Source: an uncultured bacterium
GTDB taxonomy: Bacteria; Cyanobacteriota; Vampirovibrionia; Gastranaerophilales; Gastranaerophilaceae
Direction of reading: 5' to 3'
DNA length: 64,000 nt
NCBI GenBank assembly: GCA_900551915.1
Contig: URXT01000002.1
Location: 41,379-105,378, forward strand
In this document: piece after piece, positions 23,511 to 33,966 of the stretch
Layout of the letters: each line of letters opens with the position of its first letter
Position numbering within the stretch: position 1 is the first letter of the stretch
Notes under the pieces: model-generated
The model's input: only the letters and a program-made list of their open reading frames with translations
What the model was told of the DNA's origin: nothing
Database searches by the model: none
Translations under genes and position numbers: made by a program

Positions 23511-26500
23511 GCCTGGGAAACAAGCGACAGACGTTTGCCTTCTTCGCGCACTTCACGCTGCTGCTGCCTGTATTTTGCAGTATCAATGAAAAACTGTTTG
23601 TTATATATAGTTTTAACTTTGTTTCTTGGCGGAATGGAATATAATGTTAAAGTAGTCCCCGTAATTTTTACAGGCTTGTCGTCGATTGTTTTAATGAAAA
23701 TTTTACCATTGTATTCCTTAACTATGTATTTATCATTTTTATCATTTGCGTTGTATAAAATTGTTCCAGGAGTCAAACCTTTTGTTATAGTATGCGGATT
23801 TTTGTCATTAGGATTGTTGTTAATATCAATTCTTTGAAGTTCAACTTCGCGTGGATGATATTCATCTCGATACCATTGGGCAACACCGCTTGTGTTTACT
23901 AAGGAAATTACAACAGAGTCGTCTGTTCCATGTCGCAGGATTGCAGAAACATCAATCCCTTTTCCATCACAAGTGCCGTGTTGAATATCAAGAAGGAATG
24001 GTGCTCCGTCGTTAAGAGCATGAAGTTCCGGACGGCTGCGCATTTTCATTGCTTCGTTCATTTTGTCATAATGGTCTTTGATAAATTTTTTATAATTTTT
24101 ACTGTTGGTATCAATCCAGTCATTATGTATTATTGAACGGTTTTGCAGATATATATTTTTTGATTCAGATTCGTAACCTGTTGTTCCGGTGTCATCACCT
24201 GCGTATAATGTCGGCATACCCGGAAGTATTGCAAGAACTTCTGTCATGGCCTGAAGTTTTTGTAATGCGGGAGTTAAAACGTTTTCAAAAGTTGCATCTT
24301 GCAGTTCTTTTATTTCTGCATCGCTAAGCTTTAAACCGTGTACTGTCTTTGCTTGATTTAATACAATTTCAAGTGCAACATCCACAGGTTTTACACCAAA
24401 ACCTTCTGCTGAGAAGTTTTTGCCTAGATATCTACCGTTAGCAAGATCGCTTATGGATTTGAAAATTGCGCTGAAAATATGTTTATTTAATTCGGAGTCT
24501 TTATCATAAGGGTATTTTTCAGCGATAGTTTTTTTGAAGGCTTCACTTAGTGAATCAGCCATTGCAAGGGCTTTACCGCTTTTTTTACTAAGTTTCTGTG
24601 ACTGTAATAAAAGAGCCTTTCTTCTTTCATAATCAGCATCACTTTCGCCCGGTTCTTTTTCAACAATAGGTCCAAGGAATCTGTCATTAAGTATTCTATA
24701 TGCTTTTTCTCTAAAATATGAGTTGTTCAGGTCTGAAAGATTTTGGGTAAACCATCTCGGGTTTAAAATTAAACCGTGCAATACACGTGCTCGGTCGTGG
24801 TTTCCTATAAAGTTATAAGCATGAAGGATTGATTCATATGGAAGCGGACACCATTCATTTCTGTAGTCGTCGAGCTTTCTTGAATAAACGCCGAGCATTT
24901 CACCTGTTTTAGTATCAATCCTATGGCTCAGATAAGCATCAAACCCATTAGCGTTTTCTGTTCTGTCATTCTGTTCAAAGTGGTATCCAAATAGATTCTG
25001 TAGTGATGAAAAATAGAAGGAATAATTAGCGATAGAGGTCATATTTGTTTCGCGTAGAAACTTTTTAATCATGTCAGGATAAATGGTGTATTTTTTTGAA
25101 TTTTCACCTCCGCCTTTATTCCAAAGCATGCTTTCATCTGTAAATTCAGCAACTATGTAGGAATTTTGGTTTTGTGAATAAACAGAATCTGCAAATTTTT
25201 TCCAGAATCGTGTGACTTCAGGCCATACAATGTCTAGGTGGTCACTGCCTTCTTTCATAGCATTCATATCACCTATATCTTTTGTGGCGTCAATTCTCCA
25301 GTCAAGTCCTGCATTAACCCTGTCAGTAATCATTTCTGCAAGTTTAAAACTATTTTCATTTGTGCCTTTAAGAGTTTCAAACAAAGCTCTAATTAAAACT
25401 TTTTTATCATTTGCATTCAGTTTTTTCAAACCGGACTCAATTTTATTTAAAACCTGGTTAGCTTCATCTTCAGGGCTAGAAGCTAATATTCCGAGGGTTT
25501 GTGTGGTTGTTTGTTTTAAAGACTTGTAATCATAAGTAATTTCACCAGTTTCGTTGTCGATTTTTATACTTGTTTTAGGTGCAAGAGCCTTAACCATAGC
25601 GTATTTTGCGATGACTTCGGTAAGCTGCGGCAAAATATATCTTCCTAAAGTGGTAGCATTATAACCTTCGTATATTTTTGACCCTTCCGGAAGCATTTCG
25701 TTGAGGTTGTCCATAACTTCTGAGGCGAATTTAAACATTTCTTTTTTGTAAATGTTGTCCATTCTTTTGTACGTTTTTTCATATTCCGGAGTCAGGTGAG
25801 GATTTTTTTGAAGATACATTTCATATCGTGTACTTCCTAATGTTTCTTCACTTGTTGCTCGTTTTGTTATGTATGGGCTTGCAAGTACTGAAACAAGGTT
25901 ATCACCGAATTCTATTGAATCAAGCGGGGTGTTCATAAGACCAGCAAGCAGGTAATCTTTGTATTCAATGTTTACAGAAGAACCTTTTAAATCATAATTG
26001 TCTTCCAAAACATTTTTAATGATTGCACTGTTTATTTCTTGTCTGAGTTTTTCCGGGAATTTTCCTTCATTAATGTTTTCGATTATTTTTCTATAAGCTT
26101 TTTTAGGATTTTTGTGGTCGATGCCTTTCAGCTGCTGGGCAACATAAAGATTTAAAATATCCTTTGTTTTGCCTGTCCAGAACATGCCTGATGCTATTGC
26201 ATAATCTTGAACTTCATAACTTTTTTGTTCAAGTTTATTCATTGCATCATTTTGGTCCGGCAAATCTACTGTAAGTTTTACGCGTCCGGTATCAACATTT
26301 GAATATAGGTAATTTAGTTTTGCAATGTCTGTGTTTGCATCCCAGGTTTCAAAATTGCCGTCAATCTTTTCTTCAAGCACAAAATTGTTGAATTTTGAAA
26401 CGAAACGCGTTCCTATATAGCTGTCGAGACTAATTGTATCTCTCAGTTTTAATAAGTTATTTATAAGTTGTTTTTCTTCTTCGTCTTTAATCTCAAGATG

Positions 26501-27970
26501 GTATTCTTTTTTTGCATTTTGAACGATTAAATGCACTTTGTTTGTGTAGGATTCTTTAGTTTTGAGATCATATATATCATAAACTGCATTTGATAAAGCT
26601 TCTTTAATCTTATTTTTTCTTTCAGGATTTGAACCTGCTGGGAATGTTATATCAATTGCAGTTTCAAAAGCTTTTTCCAAACTTTTTGGAGTTTTGTTTT
26701 TCATTAAGGCATTGTATTCATTTAATCTCTTGATGTTTTCGTTGTATGTTTCAGGATTAATTTCAAAAGCATATGGTATAATAGTATCGTTATGAGTATT
26801 GATATCAAGAGGATTTTTCGTATTTAAAATATCATATGCTTTAACTAAATGCTGTGTATCTTTTTTAAACTTATCACTTACGAGTCTATCATCGAAAATT
26901 TGAATGTAAGTCGGCTTGTTGGATTCATATTTGGAATTTTTACCAATTGAAATTTTTCCGGTTTTTGGATCCTGTTTGTATTCATAAGGTGAGTTAACAA
27001 TTTTATGTTTAATAAAGCTTGTATTTTTACTGAAGACGCCGAGTCCGAGCGGCCCATTGCTTAAGTCAGCCTTAAACCAGTTAAAATATGGTGATTTTTC
27101 GCCCCATTTTAACACGTGAATAAAGTGAACGCCTTCAAGTCCTTCGTTAACGTATGCACCGTCAGAAACGAAGTTCAACCCTTTTTTAAACATTTCACGC
27201 TGCAAAGACGCGTAGTTGTTAATGTTCCCGAGAGAATGAACCATCTGCATACAGTTTTTATTCCAGTAGCCATGAGAAGAAACGTCATCATCTGTGAAAA
27301 TAGGTGTGGAAATAATTCTTGAATATCCGTCAAATTTTCCGTCACGAACATCTTTTTCAATACCTGCGAGGTTACCTCCGATTTTGTTTGAGAAAGTTTT
27401 GGTAAAACCTTCAAGTTGACCTATGTGGTTGTTTTTGATGATTTTACCGTCATTGTCGTATGTCCACATTGGATTGTAAAAGTCCGGCATGAGCAGTTTC
27501 ATTGCTCCTCCGGTATAAGTTTTCGGGCCGTTGACAGTTACAATATTATATATTTCATGTTCACCCTTGGCTCTTGAATCAATAAAGTCTCCAGCATCAA
27601 TTTTATAAGACGGGCGAACATCAGGTTTGCTTCTGTCTGCATTTTTGGGCGTAAGCGCATAGTGGTAAGCAAAATCCTGGTCTTCTCTGAGGTTAAACTC
27701 CAGCCCCATGTCAACAATATTTTTGCCGGGTTTAAGCTTGTAATATCCATCAGAACTTGTAAGGCATGGCTGACCTTCGATTACGTAATAATTGCCCTGC
27801 GTGTCTGTGCCTACAGAACAAACCTCAAGATAACAGTCATATGCACTCTCATCATATGGATAATTAAATTCGTAAATCCGTTTACCGTAATTATCTTTGA
27901 TTGGCTTGTATCCTTCAAAGTTTACATTGTTATTATGCTGTTTGTTCCTTAAATCAAAATTGACTTTCAC
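23507..27970 (-). CDS. Giant GH13 (alpha-amylase superfamily) enzyme with a large internal insertion
   Basis: A 1487-aa protein without signal peptide, so probably cytoplasmic. GH13 regions are in order: I GLNFVSDGAYVNEG (about 264-278), II GLDWRIDATKDIG with the nucleophile Asp (about 890), III SYIVAEFTDES with the acid/base Glu (about 940), IV NFIGNHDRAR (about 1057), then GMPTLYAGDD (about 1255) and a C-terminal beta domain. Regions I and II are usually about 100 residues apart; here about 610 intervene, helical and Lys-rich. Region I has Asn-Glu where Asn-His is normal. The start is GTG 27970, 5 nt after AAGGAG. Substrate is probably an alpha-glucan. Confidence 0.82.
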   Translation of the reverse strand: MKVNFDLRNKQHNNNVNFEGYKPIKDNYGKRIYEFNYPYDESAYDCYLEVCSVGTDTQGNYYVIEGQPCLTSSDGYYKLKPGKNIVDMGLEFNLREDQDFAYHYALTPKNADRSKPDVRPSYKIDAGDFIDSRAKGEHEIYNIVTVNGPKTYTGGAMKLLMPDFYNPMWTYDNDGKIIKNNHIGQLEGFTKTFSNKIGGNLAGIEKDVRDGKFDGYSRIISTPIFTDDDVSSHGYWNKNCMQMVHSLGNINNYASLQREMFKKGLNFVSDGAYVNEGLEGVHFIHVLKWGEKSPYFNWFKADLSNGPLGLGVFSKNTSFIKHKIVNSPYEYKQDPKTGKISIGKNSKYESNKPTYIQIFDDRLVSDKFKKDTQHLVKAYDILNTKNPLDINTHNDTIIPYAFEINPETYNENIKRLNEYNALMKNKTPKSLEKAFETAIDITFPAGSNPERKNKIKEALSNAVYDIYDLKTKESYTNKVHLIVQNAKKEYHLEIKDEEEKQLINNLLKLRDTISLDSYIGTRFVSKFNNFVLEEKIDGNFETWDANTDIAKLNYLYSNVDTGRVKLTVDLPDQNDAMNKLEQKSYEVQDYAIASGMFWTGKTKDILNLYVAQQLKGIDHKNPKKAYRKIIENINEGKFPEKLRQEINSAIIKNVLEDNYDLKGSSVNIEYKDYLLAGLMNTPLDSIEFGDNLVSVLASPYITKRATSEETLGSTRYEMYLQKNPHLTPEYEKTYKRMDNIYKKEMFKFASEVMDNLNEMLPEGSKIYEGYNATTLGRYILPQLTEVIAKYAMVKALAPKTSIKIDNETGEITYDYKSLKQTTTQTLGILASSPEDEANQVLNKIESGLKKLNANDKKVLIRALFETLKGTNENSFKLAEMITDRVNAGLDWRIDATKDIGDMNAMKEGSDHLDIVWPEVTRFWKKFADSVYSQNQNSYIVAEFTDESMLWNKGGGENSKKYTIYPDMIKKFLRETNMTSIANYSFYFSSLQNLFGYHFEQNDRTENANGFDAYLSHRIDTKTGEMLGVYSRKLDDYRNEWCPLPYESILHAYNFIGNHDRARVLHGLILNPRWFTQNLSDLNNSYFREKAYRILNDRFLGPIVEKEPGESDADYERRKALLLQSQKLSKKSGKALAMADSLSEAFKKTIAEKYPYDKDSELNKHIFSAIFKSISDLANGRYLGKNFSAEGFGVKPVDVALEIVLNQAKTVHGLKLSDAEIKELQDATFENVLTPALQKLQAMTEVLAILPGMPTLYAGDDTGTTGYESESKNIYLQNRSIIHNDWIDTNSKNYKKFIKDHYDKMNEAMKMRSRPELHALNDGAPFLLDIQHGTCDGKGIDVSAILRHGTDDSVVISLVNTSGVAQWYRDEYHPREVELQRIDINNNPNDKNPHTITKGLTPGTILYNANDKNDKYIVKEYNGKIFIKTIDDKPVKITGTTLTLYSIPPRNKVKTIYNKQFFIDTAKYRQQQREVREEGKRLSLVSQA

Positions 27971-28097
27971 ACGCACTCCTTGTTTCTGTGATTTTAAATT
28001 CCCTAAACATAAATTTTTGACAAAAAACTTCGATTTATTAAGAAATTTTTACATTTGTTTCTCATTGAATATTTGTATTTTATAATACTTATTATAA

Positions 28098-29387
<1,290 letters not shown>

Positions 29388-29399
29388 AGGAGTAAAGCT

Positions 29400-30219
29400 G
29401 TGAAAATACGTTCTCTACTTGGTTTTGCGGGGGGGGGGGGCACCCGAAAATGACGCTCCTGTAAGATTTTCGTCAATTTCTGACAAAAAGAACTTTGCAT
29501 TCACTTTATCTGAAGTTCTTATAACTCTCGGCATTGTCAGCGTAATTGCCGCGATGACTCTTCCGTCAATAATCGGCAATTATAAAAAGAAAACTTATGT
29601 AACAGCTCTTCAAAAATTCTATACTGAATTTTCACAAGCTTTACAGAATTCTCAGGCTAATGCCGGCTGTGGTGAACTTGAGTGTTTTGAGCTTTCTCCA
29701 AATTTAACTGATTCTGAATGGACTAATAATGCCCAGTCTTGGCTGAAAAAGAACTTTACGGTGCTCAGAATAATAAAAATTGAACAAAATAAACAGAGAA
29801 TACGGTTTCATTGCTTGAAAGGGGCTTCCTGCAAGTCTTTGCTTGATATTTCTGCATATACCTCAACCACCGCTAAAGATGTATTAGTTTATACGATAAG
29901 CGGATTTAAATTTGAAATTTTGTACGATGGGGTATCTCGTTTCCTGGTAGTATTGGCTGATATAAACGGTGATAAAGGCCCTAATATTGCCGGACGTGAT
30001 TTGTTTCAATTTTTCCTGACACAGGATGGAAAACTGTATCCTATGAATGGTGTTGGTTATATGGAATATCAAGGTGTTACCCAAAGACCTTCTCACATAT
30101 ATTGGATGGACAACCCTTTATATTGCGGAAGCCTTGACAAATCAAAAAATCCTGATTCTATTCAAGGGCGTGGTTGTGCTGCAAGAATTATTGAATCCGG
30201 CTGGAAAATGGATTATTAA
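29400..30219 (+). CDS. Phase-variable pseudopilin, presently out of frame
   Basis: AAAGGAG (29386-29392) and GTG 29400 begin MKIRSLLGFA, then enter a tract of 12 G (29429-29440). With 12 G this frame ends at TGA 29453. With 11 or 14 G it joins the pseudopilin frame: ...GGGAPENDAPVRFSS, then NFAFTLSEVLITLGIVSVI and the family ending INGDKGPNIAGRDLFQF ... GRGCAARII. The body is intact to 30219. As read, the frame can only start from TTG 29419, which lacks a ribosome site, so the gene looks OFF. A sequencing error in the run would be the alternative. No XRE partner gene. Confidence 0.75.
29429..29440 (+). repeat. Poly-G tract of 12, slippage site
   Basis: A run of 12 G in a low-GC genome, placed 9 codons into the coding region behind a good ribosome site. 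Such tracts change length by slipped-strand mispairing and switch genes in Campylobacter, Helicobacter and Neisseria. Confidence 0.85.
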
Positions 30220-30324
30220 ATATGGTACTTATTGCAAGTTAGCACAAGTACTATTAAATCACTGTCATTCATAGGCTAAAACCGGATAAACCCTTCACTC
30301 CAAAAGAGCGCAGATTTAATAAAT

Positions 30325-30352
30325 AAAGGCGCACTTTAAATTGCACGCCTTT
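30325..30352 (-). terminator. Terminator of the DUF475 gene
   Basis: AAAGGCG and CGCCTTT pair around a loop with further GCA/TGC pairing; on the minus strand it is followed by ATTTATT, 25 nt after the stop. Confidence 0.65.
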
Positions 30353-30377
30353 GGGTTGTTTAAAAGTTTTGACTTTG

Positions 30378-31436
30378 TTAAGAATTTTCTTCAGCAATAC
30401 ATCTTTCAAGCTTTTTGTTGTGCATAATTGAGGAAATAAACGCAGAGACAATGAATAGCAATCCGATTAATCCTGTCAAAACTTCAGGAACTTCTCTTAT
30501 CGCGGAAATTAACATCAAAATTGATAGTGCTCCGATTGCCCAGTGTGCGCCGGATTCAAGATATATAAACTGTTTTAATGTTTTCTTTTCAACAAGCATA
30601 ATTGTCAAAGATCTTACGAACATCGCTCCGATAGCAAGCCCGATTGAAATAATTATAATGTCCTTGCTTAACGCGAATGCTCCTAAAACGCCGTCAAGTG
30701 AGAAAGAAGCATCAATAAGTTCAAGATAGATAAATGCCATCAATCCGCCGCATTTTACATTTTCAGCGCATTGAGCAAGCCGCATTTCTTCTCGTTTCTC
30801 AAGATAATGCGTAACACCGTCAATCAAAAGATAAGTTACGACACCGCCAATTCCGGCAAGAAGCGCATAATGGTTTTGTGAACCATGGATGTAATGTTGT
30901 GTAATCATTAACGCAATCAAAGTTATAACAACTTCAATTCCTTTGAAATGGTCAAGATGTGAAAGTGTTTCTTCGATTTTTTTCAGCCAGTGAACTTCTT
31001 TTTCGTGGTTAAAAAAGTAATTTAAAAACAGCATCATTAAGAAAGTTCCGCCAAAAGTAACAATCGGCGCGTGGGTTTCATGAAGATAATGCGCGTACTT
31101 GTCAGCATCTGTAAATGCAATTTTTGCAACTTCATACATCCCGATTTTTGCAAAAACTGAAACAACCAGAATCGGGAATAAAAATCTCATTCCGAAAACC
31201 GCGATTAAAATTCCCCATGTCAAAAATCTGTGGCGCCACTTATGTGACATTTTTTCTAATTTCATTGCATTAACGACAGCGTTGTCAAACGACAAACTCA
31301 CTTCCAAAACGCCCAAAACAATTGCGATAAAAACACAAGCCCAGCCGCTTCCTGGTAATACGTGATTTCCCCAGAAAAAAGCCGCTAATAGTCCTGCTAT
31401 TGTCACAATATATGAGCCCATAAAATACTGTGTCAT
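30378..31436 (-). CDS. DUF475 (TerC-related) integral membrane protein
   Basis: A 352-aa inner-membrane protein with about nine hydrophobic helices. The motifs LEVSLSFDNAVVNA (near residue 45) and LELIDASFSLDGVLGAFA (near residue 240) are the paired acidic membrane motifs of the TerC/DUF475 group, thought to handle metal ions. A cytosolic His-rich part (YAHYLHETHAP, DHFKG) lies between. AGGAG precedes ATG 31436. Single-gene unit; link to metals is family-level inference. Confidence 0.85.
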   Translation of the reverse strand: MTQYFMGSYIVTIAGLLAAFFWGNHVLPGSGWACVFIAIVLGVLEVSLSFDNAVVNAMKLEKMSHKWRHRFLTWGILIAVFGMRFLFPILVVSVFAKIGMYEVAKIAFTDADKYAHYLHETHAPIVTFGGTFLMMLFLNYFFNHEKEVHWLKKIEETLSHLDHFKGIEVVITLIALMITQHYIHGSQNHYALLAGIGGVVTYLLIDGVTHYLEKREEMRLAQCAENVKCGGLMAFIYLELIDASFSLDGVLGAFALSKDIIIISIGLAIGAMFVRSLTIMLVEKKTLKQFIYLESGAHWAIGALSILMLISAIREVPEVLTGLIGLLFIVSAFISSIMHNKKLERCIAEENS

Positions 31437-31538
31437 TTTTTTCTCCTGTTATGTTAAACTTAAATAATTTTAAGCCAAATTGACATGGGCGTCAAATAAT
31501 GTTTGGATAATTCATCTTTTTGAATGATAATTAGACCG

Positions 31539-31796
31539 TTATTTGTAAAGTTCCTCGATATCGAACTCATATTTTTCAATATCATCAAATGCAAAAATTT
31601 CTTTAAGATTGACTCTTAAGGCTCTGGAAATTTTAAAAAGAGCACTAATCGAAATATCTCGTTTGCCTGCTTCAATCATTGCAATGTGTGAACGTGAAAT
31701 TCCGGATTCAAGGAAAACATTTTCTTGCGTTAAACCTTTTTGTTTCCGAATTAGTTTAAGGTTTTTGCCTAAGTCTATTCTAAAATTATTGCACAT
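31539..31796 (-). CDS. XRE-family HTH regulator, divergent from a pseudopilin gene
   Basis: An 85-aa Cro/C1-type repressor: LGKNLKLIRKQKGLTQENVFLESGISRSHIAMIEAGKRDISI (HTH), then ALFKISRALRVNLKEIFAF and a short acidic tail. TAAAAT (31808-31803) is exactly 6 nt before ATG and no Shine-Dalgarno is present, so leaderless. The gene is divergent from the pseudopilin at 31868, with a 17-bp perfect palindrome between them that is the likely operator for both. Confidence 0.88.
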   Translation of the reverse strand: MCNNFRIDLGKNLKLIRKQKGLTQENVFLESGISRSHIAMIEAGKRDISISALFKISRALRVNLKEIFAFDDIEKYEFDIEELYK

Positions 31797-31829
31797 AAAA
31801 ATATTTTATGATATGTTGCTGTTAGTGAC

Positions 31830-31846
31830 TGTCGCTAGTAGCGACA
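31830..31846. promoter_or_regulatory. Candidate XRE operator palindrome
   Basis: TGTCGCTAGTAGCGACA is a perfect dyad (8+1+8) in the 71-bp region between the divergent XRE and pseudopilin genes. It lies just before TATAAA of the pseudopilin promoter and upstream of the XRE -10 box, so binding could repress both. Confidence 0.6.
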
Positions 31847-31867
31847 ATATAAAATTTAGGAGTTGCT

Positions 31868-32560
31868 ATGCAAAAATCATTTACAATGGCGGAAATACTA
31901 ATAACACTGGGAATTATAGGAGTTGTTGTTGCGATGACATTAAATTCAATTATGACTAAATATCAACATAAAGTTCTGGAAGCTGCATTTAAAAAAACTT
32001 ATTCCAATTTAATGCAGGCGATGATATATGCAGAACCTGATTTAAGTAATATGTCTGCTAATTTCGCTGGTGATAGTAATTCTGAGTTTTATTCAAAGTT
32101 GTGGGAAAAGTACAATATTGTAAGAAATTTAAATGACAATAGTGTTTTTGGAGCCGTCAATTTATATAAACAGATGGGAGGAGTTAAAACTTACAACAAA
32201 AAAAACACGGCAGATGTTGGTTGTCCTCAACTGCCTCATTTAATAGCAATGGATGGAATGGCCGTTGGCGGAATGTATAATTGTGGTGCAAATTGGATTG
32301 TTGTAGATGTGAATGGTCCTTATAAGAAACCTAATACTTTAGGGCATGATATTTTTTATTTTGGAGTTGATAATGCTAAAAGACAAATTTTTGCATTAGG
32401 ACTTAATAAAGTTCATTCATACTGGAATTTTAGTAGTCAGTCGCAATATTGCTCCAAAAATTCTAATAGTGAAAAGAATGGTTATGGTTGTACTATTTTT
32501 GCACTTCAAAATAAATGTCCTGATGACGCGGCAAAAACTTATTGGGAATGTTTACCATAA
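31868..32560 (+). CDS. Type II secretion/type IV pilin-like protein (pseudopilin)
   Basis: The 230-aa protein starts MQKSFTMAEILITLGIIGVV, a prepilin signal with Ser at -1 and Glu+5. It keeps the family body: DVNGPYKKPNTLGHDIFYFG and, near the end, QYCSKNSNSEKNGYGCTIFA. The C terminus ends WECLP, adding a further Cys. AGGAG lies before ATG. Nearest relatives in the window are the proteins at 19898 and 36631. Expression is probably under the divergent XRE repressor. Confidence 0.85.
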   Translation: MQKSFTMAEILITLGIIGVVVAMTLNSIMTKYQHKVLEAAFKKTYSNLMQAMIYAEPDLSNMSANFAGDSNSEFYSKLWEKYNIVRNLNDNSVFGAVNLYKQMGGVKTYNKKNTADVGCPQLPHLIAMDGMAVGGMYNCGANWIVVDVNGPYKKPNTLGHDIFYFGVDNAKRQIFALGLNKVHSYWNFSSQSQYCSKNSNSEKNGYGCTIFALQNKCPDDAAKTYWECLP

Positions 32561-32604
32561 AAATGTATTTTAGAGATTTTGTTATAATTTTAAATTTTAT
32601 AAAT

Positions 32605-32632
32605 TTGAAAAATAATTTGTTCTTGCTATACT
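32605..32632 (+). promoter_or_regulatory. prfA promoter (leaderless geometry)
   Basis: TTGAAA (32605-32610), 16 bp, TATACT (32627-32632), 6 nt, ATG 32639. Confidence 0.65.
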
Positions 32633-32638
32633 TAGGTT

Positions 32639-33721
32639 ATGAAAGATATGTTAGACAAAATTCTTCAAATAGAAAAGAAGTATAACGAACTCGGCGTTAC
32701 ACTTTCAGACCCTGCTGTAATTCAGGATTACAACCGCTTCCGCGACCTTTCAAAACAGCGCAAGTCAATGGAAGAAACAGTTGAACTTTATTACGCTTGG
32801 AAAAAAGCAGTCGACGCTATTGAAGAAGCAAAGGAAATGATACACAACGAAAGCGACGAGGAAATGAAGTCGTTTTTGAAAGCCGAAATGGAAGAAAATG
32901 AAGCAAAATTACCCGAGTATGAAGAAAGAATGAAAGTTCTGCTTCTTCCGCGCGACCCGATGGACGACAAAGATATTATGCTTGAAATCCGTGGCGGTGC
33001 AGGCGGAGATGAAGCCAATATTTTTGCTGGTGATTTGGCCAGAATGTATATGAGATACGCTGACAAAAAAGGCTGGCAGACACAGGTTCTCTCTAAAACA
33101 GAATGTGAGGCCGGCGGTGTTTCTGAAATTATTATCTCAATTAAAGGTGATGCTGTATATTCGCAATTAAAATACGAATCCGGCGTCCACCGCGTCCAGA
33201 GAGTTCCTGCAACAGAATCGCAGGGCAGAGTTCATACCTCAACTGCCACAGTTGCGGTTATGCCCGAAGTTGATGATGTTGAAGTTGAACTCAACATGAA
33301 CGATATTGAAATTACAACTGCACGTTCTGGCGGCGCAGGCGGCCAAAACGTTAACAAAGTTGAAACAGCAGCGCGTGTTTTCCACAAGCCTACAGGAATT
33401 ATGATTTTCTGTACGGAAGAACGTTCTCAGCTTCAGAACAAAGAACGCGCATTGCAGATTTTGAAAGCAAAGCTTTATGATATGGAAGTTCAAAAGCAAA
33501 TGCAGGAAATTACAGATCTTCGCCGCTCGCAGGTTGGAACCGGCGACAGAAGCGAACGCATCAGGACATACAATTTTCCGCAAGGCAGACTTACAGATCA
33601 TAGATTAAATCACAATCTCAACGTCTGGACAGTTATTGATGGTGATTTGGACGAATTAATAAAGCTTTTGATGGAATATGACCAGAAATTGAAGCTTGAA
33701 AAGCTTGCTGAGGTGAATTAA
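32639..33721 (+). CDS. prfA: Peptide chain release factor 1
   Basis: Reads UAA and UAG and releases the finished peptide. The catalytic GGQ is at 234-236 in [11 protein letters not shown] and the PxT-type recognition tripeptide region lies at [13 protein letters not shown]. 360 aa is the normal length. Start ATG 32639 has no Shine-Dalgarno and lies 6 nt after a -10 box; an in-frame ATG at 32648 gives the more usual MLDK start. The stop overlaps the rnpM start (TAATG), so translation is coupled in a prfA-rnpM-infB operon. Confidence 0.96.
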   Translation: MKDMLDKILQIEKKYNELGVTLSDPAVIQDYNRFRDLSKQRKSMEETVELYYAWKKAVDAIEEAKEMIHNESDEEMKSFLKAEMEENEAKLPEYEERMKVLLLPRDPMDDKDIMLEIRGGAGGDEANIFAGDLARMYMRYADKKGWQTQVLSKTECEAGGVSEIIISIKGDAVYSQLKYESGVHRVQRVPATESQGRVHTSTATVAVMPEVDDVEVELNMNDIEITTARSGGAGGQNVNKVETAARVFHKPTGIMIFCTEERSQLQNKERALQILKAKLYDMEVQKQMQEITDLRRSQVGTGDRSERIRTYNFPQGRLTDHRLNHNLNVWTVIDGDLDELIKLLMEYDQKLKLEKLAEVN

Positions 33722-33966
33722 TGGTTGAAAGGAAATGTGCCGGTTGCGGTAAGATAAAAAACAGAGAAGAATTGATTAAAATCACAAAGCAAAACCCGCA
33801 CGGTGACATAGTTATCAACCCTGATTCCAAAGTATTTGGCAGATCAGTATATCTTTGCTATAATAATACTTGCATAGAGAATGCTTTTAAAAAAAATAAA
33901 ATATCCAGAGTTCTGAAAGCCTCAGTGCCGCCGGATATGAAAGGAAAATTAATAAATGAGTTTTGA
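33721..33966 (+). CDS. rnpM: YlxR-family RNase P modulator / RNA-binding protein
   Basis: An 81-aa protein of the YlxR (DUF448) family. The start ERKCAGCGKIKNREELIKI carries the conserved Cys pair and the middle KVFGRSVYLCYNNTCIENAFKKNKI the second, as in homologs encoded before infB. The B. subtilis member binds RNase P RNA. It overlaps prfA by 1 nt and infB by 11 nt. In most bacteria the upstream partner is nusA; here it is prfA. Confidence 0.9.
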   Translation: MVERKCAGCGKIKNREELIKITKQNPHGDIVINPDSKVFGRSVYLCYNNTCIENAFKKNKISRVLKASVPPDMKGKLINEF

